Assembly (NCBI GenBank): GCA_030150085.1
Contig: JASLGJ010000420.1
Span: 1 to 8,142 of the forward strand
DNA from: Candidatus Elarobacter sp.
GTDB lineage: Bacteria; Vulcanimicrobiota; Vulcanimicrobiia; Vulcanimicrobiales; Vulcanimicrobiaceae
Direction: 5' to 3'
Length of the DNA: 8,142 bases
Shown: positions 6,410 to 8,142 of the stretch, in pieces
How the letters are laid out: each line of letters begins with the position of its first letter
How positions within the stretch are numbered: the first letter of the stretch is position 1
Translations under genes and position numbers: made by a program
Notes under the pieces: model-generated
Databases searched by the model: none
Told to the model about the DNA's origin: nothing
The model's input: only the letters and a program-made list of their open reading frames with translations

Positions 6410-6808
6410 CTAGCCGCGGATCTCCGCGCAGCCGATCACCGGCGAGGCGGTGTCCTGCGCCTTGTGCACGAGCAGCACGCTGCCGACCAGCGACTCGAGC
6501 TTGGCGCCCGAGAGCTTCGTCTGCTGATCGCTGCCGCTGACCGCGACCAGCGGCGCGCCCGGCGTGTCGGCGTAGCTCTTGCACGAGCCCTTGCGGATGT
6601 CGACGCCCTGCGTGCCGCTGCGGTCGTTGTCGAGGATCACGCCGACGTTGACGTTGCCGCTGATCTGGAAGAACGTCGCCTTGCCGTGCGCGCCGTTCGC
6701 GCCGACGGGGTTGATGTCGGCCACGACCGGGTTGTCGAGGGCCAGCGCCGGCGTCGCGAGGCTCAGGGCGCCCAGGGCGGCCGCGATGATCGCTGTACGT
6801 GTTCGCAT
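6410..6808 (-). CDS. Small secreted protein with Cu/Zn-SOD-like beta-sandwich pattern, probably not a dismutase
   Basis: This 132-residue protein has a clear Sec signal peptide: basic start, hydrophobic core, and an ALA cleavage site after residue 23. The mature part (about 109 residues) is beta-rich. Its spacing recalls Cu/Zn superoxide dismutase: a GxxIxKGSC segment (68-76), a TKLS strand, LLVHKAQD (112-119) and a closing IGCAEI (125-130). Cys76 and Cys127 would match the conserved SOD disulphide, and His115 the last copper-ligand His. The two early His ligands before the first Cys appear to be Asp70 and Arg72, so dismutase chemistry is unlikely. It could be a structural or metal-scavenging relative, or an unrelated small beta-sandwich. 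It lies 85 bases downstream of the TonB receptor on the same strand, possibly co-transcribed, and ends next to the double hairpin. ATG 6808 is chosen because it gives a proper signal peptide; its ribosome site is weak. Confidence 0.72.
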   Translation of the reverse strand: MRTRTAIIAAALGALSLATPALALDNPVVADINPVGANGAHGKATFFQISGNVNVGVILDNDRSGTQGVDIRKGSCKSYADTPGAPLVAVSGSDQQTKLSGAKLESLVGSVLLVHKAQDTASPVIGCAEIRG

Positions 6809-6820
6809 CTTTTGGTCGTA

Positions 6821-6850
6821 CCCGCCCGGTACGCCGTCGTACCGAGCGGG
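6821..6850 (-). other. Long imperfect hairpin between the TonB receptor and the secreted-protein gene
   Basis: Positions 6821-6833 pair with 6838-6850 in a 13-bp stem with one mismatch (6826/6845) and a CCGT loop. It starts 43 bases after the receptor stop in the direction of transcription and ends 12 bases before the next ATG. No T-run follows on the minus strand. It could be a terminator or attenuator for the receptor transcript, or a leader or processing structure for the downstream gene. Confidence 0.55.
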
Positions 6851-6893
6851 AACGCACGTTCGAGCCGGCTCACACCCGCGCGAGCCGGCAGGA

Positions 6894-8142
6894 TCAGATG
6901 CGGATGCGCAGGTCGAGCGCGGCCTGGAAGGGCAGGCGCGTGCCGACGAAGCCGGTGTTCAGGTTGTTCATGAACACGCCGTAGGGGTAGCGCAACTGAA
7001 CGGGCGTCTGGTCGACGGGGAGGAAGTTGCCGGTCGGTCCCAAGCCCGCCCCGCCGGACGGCAGCTCGGAGTAGACGCAGATATTCGGGTTGTCCCAGGC
7101 GTAGCCGCGCTGGAAGCACTTGTCGACCAGACCGGTCATGGTCAGCGTCAGGCGGGTCTGCTTGCTGAAGTCGTACGACGTCTGCAGGTTGAGCGTCAGG
7201 CGCGCGGGCTCTTTGAACGCGCCCAGGTTGTCGAACTTGCCGGTGAAGGCGTCGGGGATCATCAGGAAGTCGAGCCCCTGGCCGCTGGCGCTGGTGAAGC
7301 CGCTGCACGAGTAGGGGTGGGCCGGGTCGGTGCAGCCGCCGTCGGGGATGTAGCCGGGGTAGGCCAGCGGCGAGCCGTACGAGGCGCCCGAGCTGAAGGT
7401 CAGGCTGGGCGTGATCGCCAGCTTGTCGTGCTTGTACTGCACCAGCGCGGTCAGCACGTGCGGCGTCTCGTAGCCGTTGGTGCCGACGAAGGGCTGCGGG
7501 ATCTGGTCGTAGGTGGTGTACTCGCCGTTGACCGGGAGCAGGCCCTGCACCGGCTGGTTGTAGTACGGGTTGGCGATCGCGCCCGCGCCGCAGGGTGCGC
7601 CCGCGCCGCTCGCGTCGTAGCAGGCCGCGGCCGGCGCGCCGCTCACCGTCGAGCCGCAGCGCGCGTCGCTCGGGTTGGCGGCGCAGAACTGGGTGTAGGC
7701 GTTGTAGTCCTTGATGTAGAGGTTGATGCTGTCGATGACGTTGGTGCCCGATGGGAACTGCGAGTACTTGATCCGGCTGTGGGTGTACGTGTAGGAGAGC
7801 TGGCCGGCGAAGCCGTTGCGCGCGAAGTCGCCCTTGCGCAGCGCCAGCTCCAGCCCGTACGAGGTCTGCTTGCCGACGTTGAAGCCGCTGACCAGCCCGC
7901 CGACGCCGATCGGGAAGGCCTGCAGCTGGTCCTTGGTGCTGCGGTAGAACGGGGTCAGCTTGAACGAGGTGTCGGTGCCGGGCAGATGCTGCTCCAGCGA
8001 CAGGTCGTAGTTGTACGAGGTGTCGGGGCGCAGGTCGTGGACCGGCGTGTTGAAGCCGAAGCCCAGGAAGTTGACCGCGGCGTACTTCTGCACGAAGTCG
8101 CGGTCGTTGTAGTCGTTGTACTGCAGCCACGAGGTGTTGACC
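6894..8142 (-). CDS. TonB-dependent receptor, C-terminal barrel part (N-terminus outside window)
   Basis: About 415 residues of an outer-membrane barrel are present. The frame stays open to base 8142, so the signal peptide, TonB box and plug lie beyond the right edge. The GTG at 8091-8093 is internal. The sequence alternates amphipathic strands rich in Tyr, Phe and Thr (for example SYNYDLSLEQ, SFKLTPFYRSTKD, AGQLSYTYTHSRIKY) with long Gly/Asn/Pro-rich loops, as in TonB-dependent receptors. The SxxLxPFYRxTKDQLQ pattern is familiar from receptors with an N-terminal carboxypeptidase-regulatory-like domain. Such proteins import bulky substrates (siderophores, cobalamin, glycans, peptides) using TonB energy; the substrate is not readable here. 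Eight cysteines occur as four close pairs in loop regions. The chain ends LRIRI rather than in the usual terminal aromatic residue. The stop TGA is at 6894-6896. Barrel identity is confident; receptor subtype is not. Confidence 0.85.
   Translation of the reverse strand, partial: VNTSWLQYNDYNDRDFVQKYAAVNFLGFGFNTPVHDLRPDTSYNYDLSLEQHLPGTDTSFKLTPFYRSTKDQLQAFPIGVGGLVSGFNVGKQTSYGLELALRKGDFARNGFAGQLSYTYTHSRIKYSQFPSGTNVIDSINLYIKDYNAYTQFCAANPSDARCGSTVSGAPAAACYDASGAGAPCGAGAIANPYYNQPVQGLLPVNGEYTTYDQIPQPFVGTNGYETPHVLTALVQYKHDKLAITPSLTFSSGASYGSPLAYPGYIPDGGCTDPAHPYSCSGFTSASGQGLDFLMIPDAFTGKFDNLGAFKEPARLTLNLQTSYDFSKQTRLTLTMTGLVDKCFQRGYAWDNPNICVYSELPSGGAGLGPTGNFLPVDQTPVQLRYPYGVFMNNLNTGFVGTRLPFQAALDLRIRI

Noticed and set aside
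6861..6889. Nine-base direct repeat CGAGCCGGC at 6861-6869 and 6881-6889
   Set aside because: Short, GC-rich and present only twice. It is compatible with chance in this base composition, so it was not called an operator or repeat array.
8091..8093. GTG as true start of the TonB receptor
   Set aside because: The frame continues upstream to the window edge with a barrel-like sequence (Tyr/Asn/Trp), and no signal peptide follows the GTG.
6763..8130. Second long minus-strand frame over the receptor region
   Set aside because: It is an Arg/Pro/Gln-rich out-of-frame reading of the TonB receptor, without barrel-like strands.

Overview
The window is a gene-dense, very GC-rich (roughly 70% by eye) bacterial chromosomal segment. 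GTG starts are common, and several stop and start codons overlap. The right end encodes a large TonB-type outer-membrane barrel, so the cell is diderm. Its style (tyrosine/asparagine-rich barrel with small cysteine-closed loops), with the high GC and many uncharacterised secreted proteins, resembles Candidatus Eremiobacterota (WPS-2/Vulcanimicrobiota). This lineage call is inference from memory of such proteins, not a database result. No IS element, CRISPR array, tRNA, rRNA or clear sigma-70 promoter was seen, and no stretch over 100 bases lacks a gene.

Layout, left to right. (1) Bases 1-501, + strand: C-terminal half of an alanine-racemase-like protein with several altered active-site positions. 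Its stop overlaps the start of a GH130 mannoside-phosphorylase-like gene (498-1601). (2) Bases 1678-3253, + strand: a small unknown membrane-anchored protein, followed 4 bases later by a Na+/Ca2+-exchanger-superfamily transporter whose alpha-repeats lack some usual ion-binding side chains. (3) Bases 3312-6354, + strand: a tight three-gene cluster, with peptide chain release factor 3 (prfC), a small membrane-anchored NTF2-like protein, and a threonine dehydratase/serine racemase-type PLP enzyme. They are joined by 1-base and 4-base stop/start overlaps and are probably one transcript. (4) Bases 6355-6409: a convergent junction with two consecutive hairpins, probably a shared terminator. (5) Bases 6410-8142, - strand: a small secreted protein that looks like a Cu/Zn-superoxide-dismutase-type beta-sandwich without most copper ligands. 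It lies downstream of the C-terminal part of the TonB-dependent receptor, whose N-terminus is beyond the right edge. An imperfect 13-bp hairpin sits between these two genes.

The genes do not form one obvious pathway. They look like housekeeping translation and amino-acid functions, carbohydrate phosphorolysis, ion transport and envelope proteins. No complete new defence or mobile system is evident. The most unusual points are the degenerate racemase, the divergent exchanger, the SOD-like secreted protein and the cysteine-paired barrel loops.
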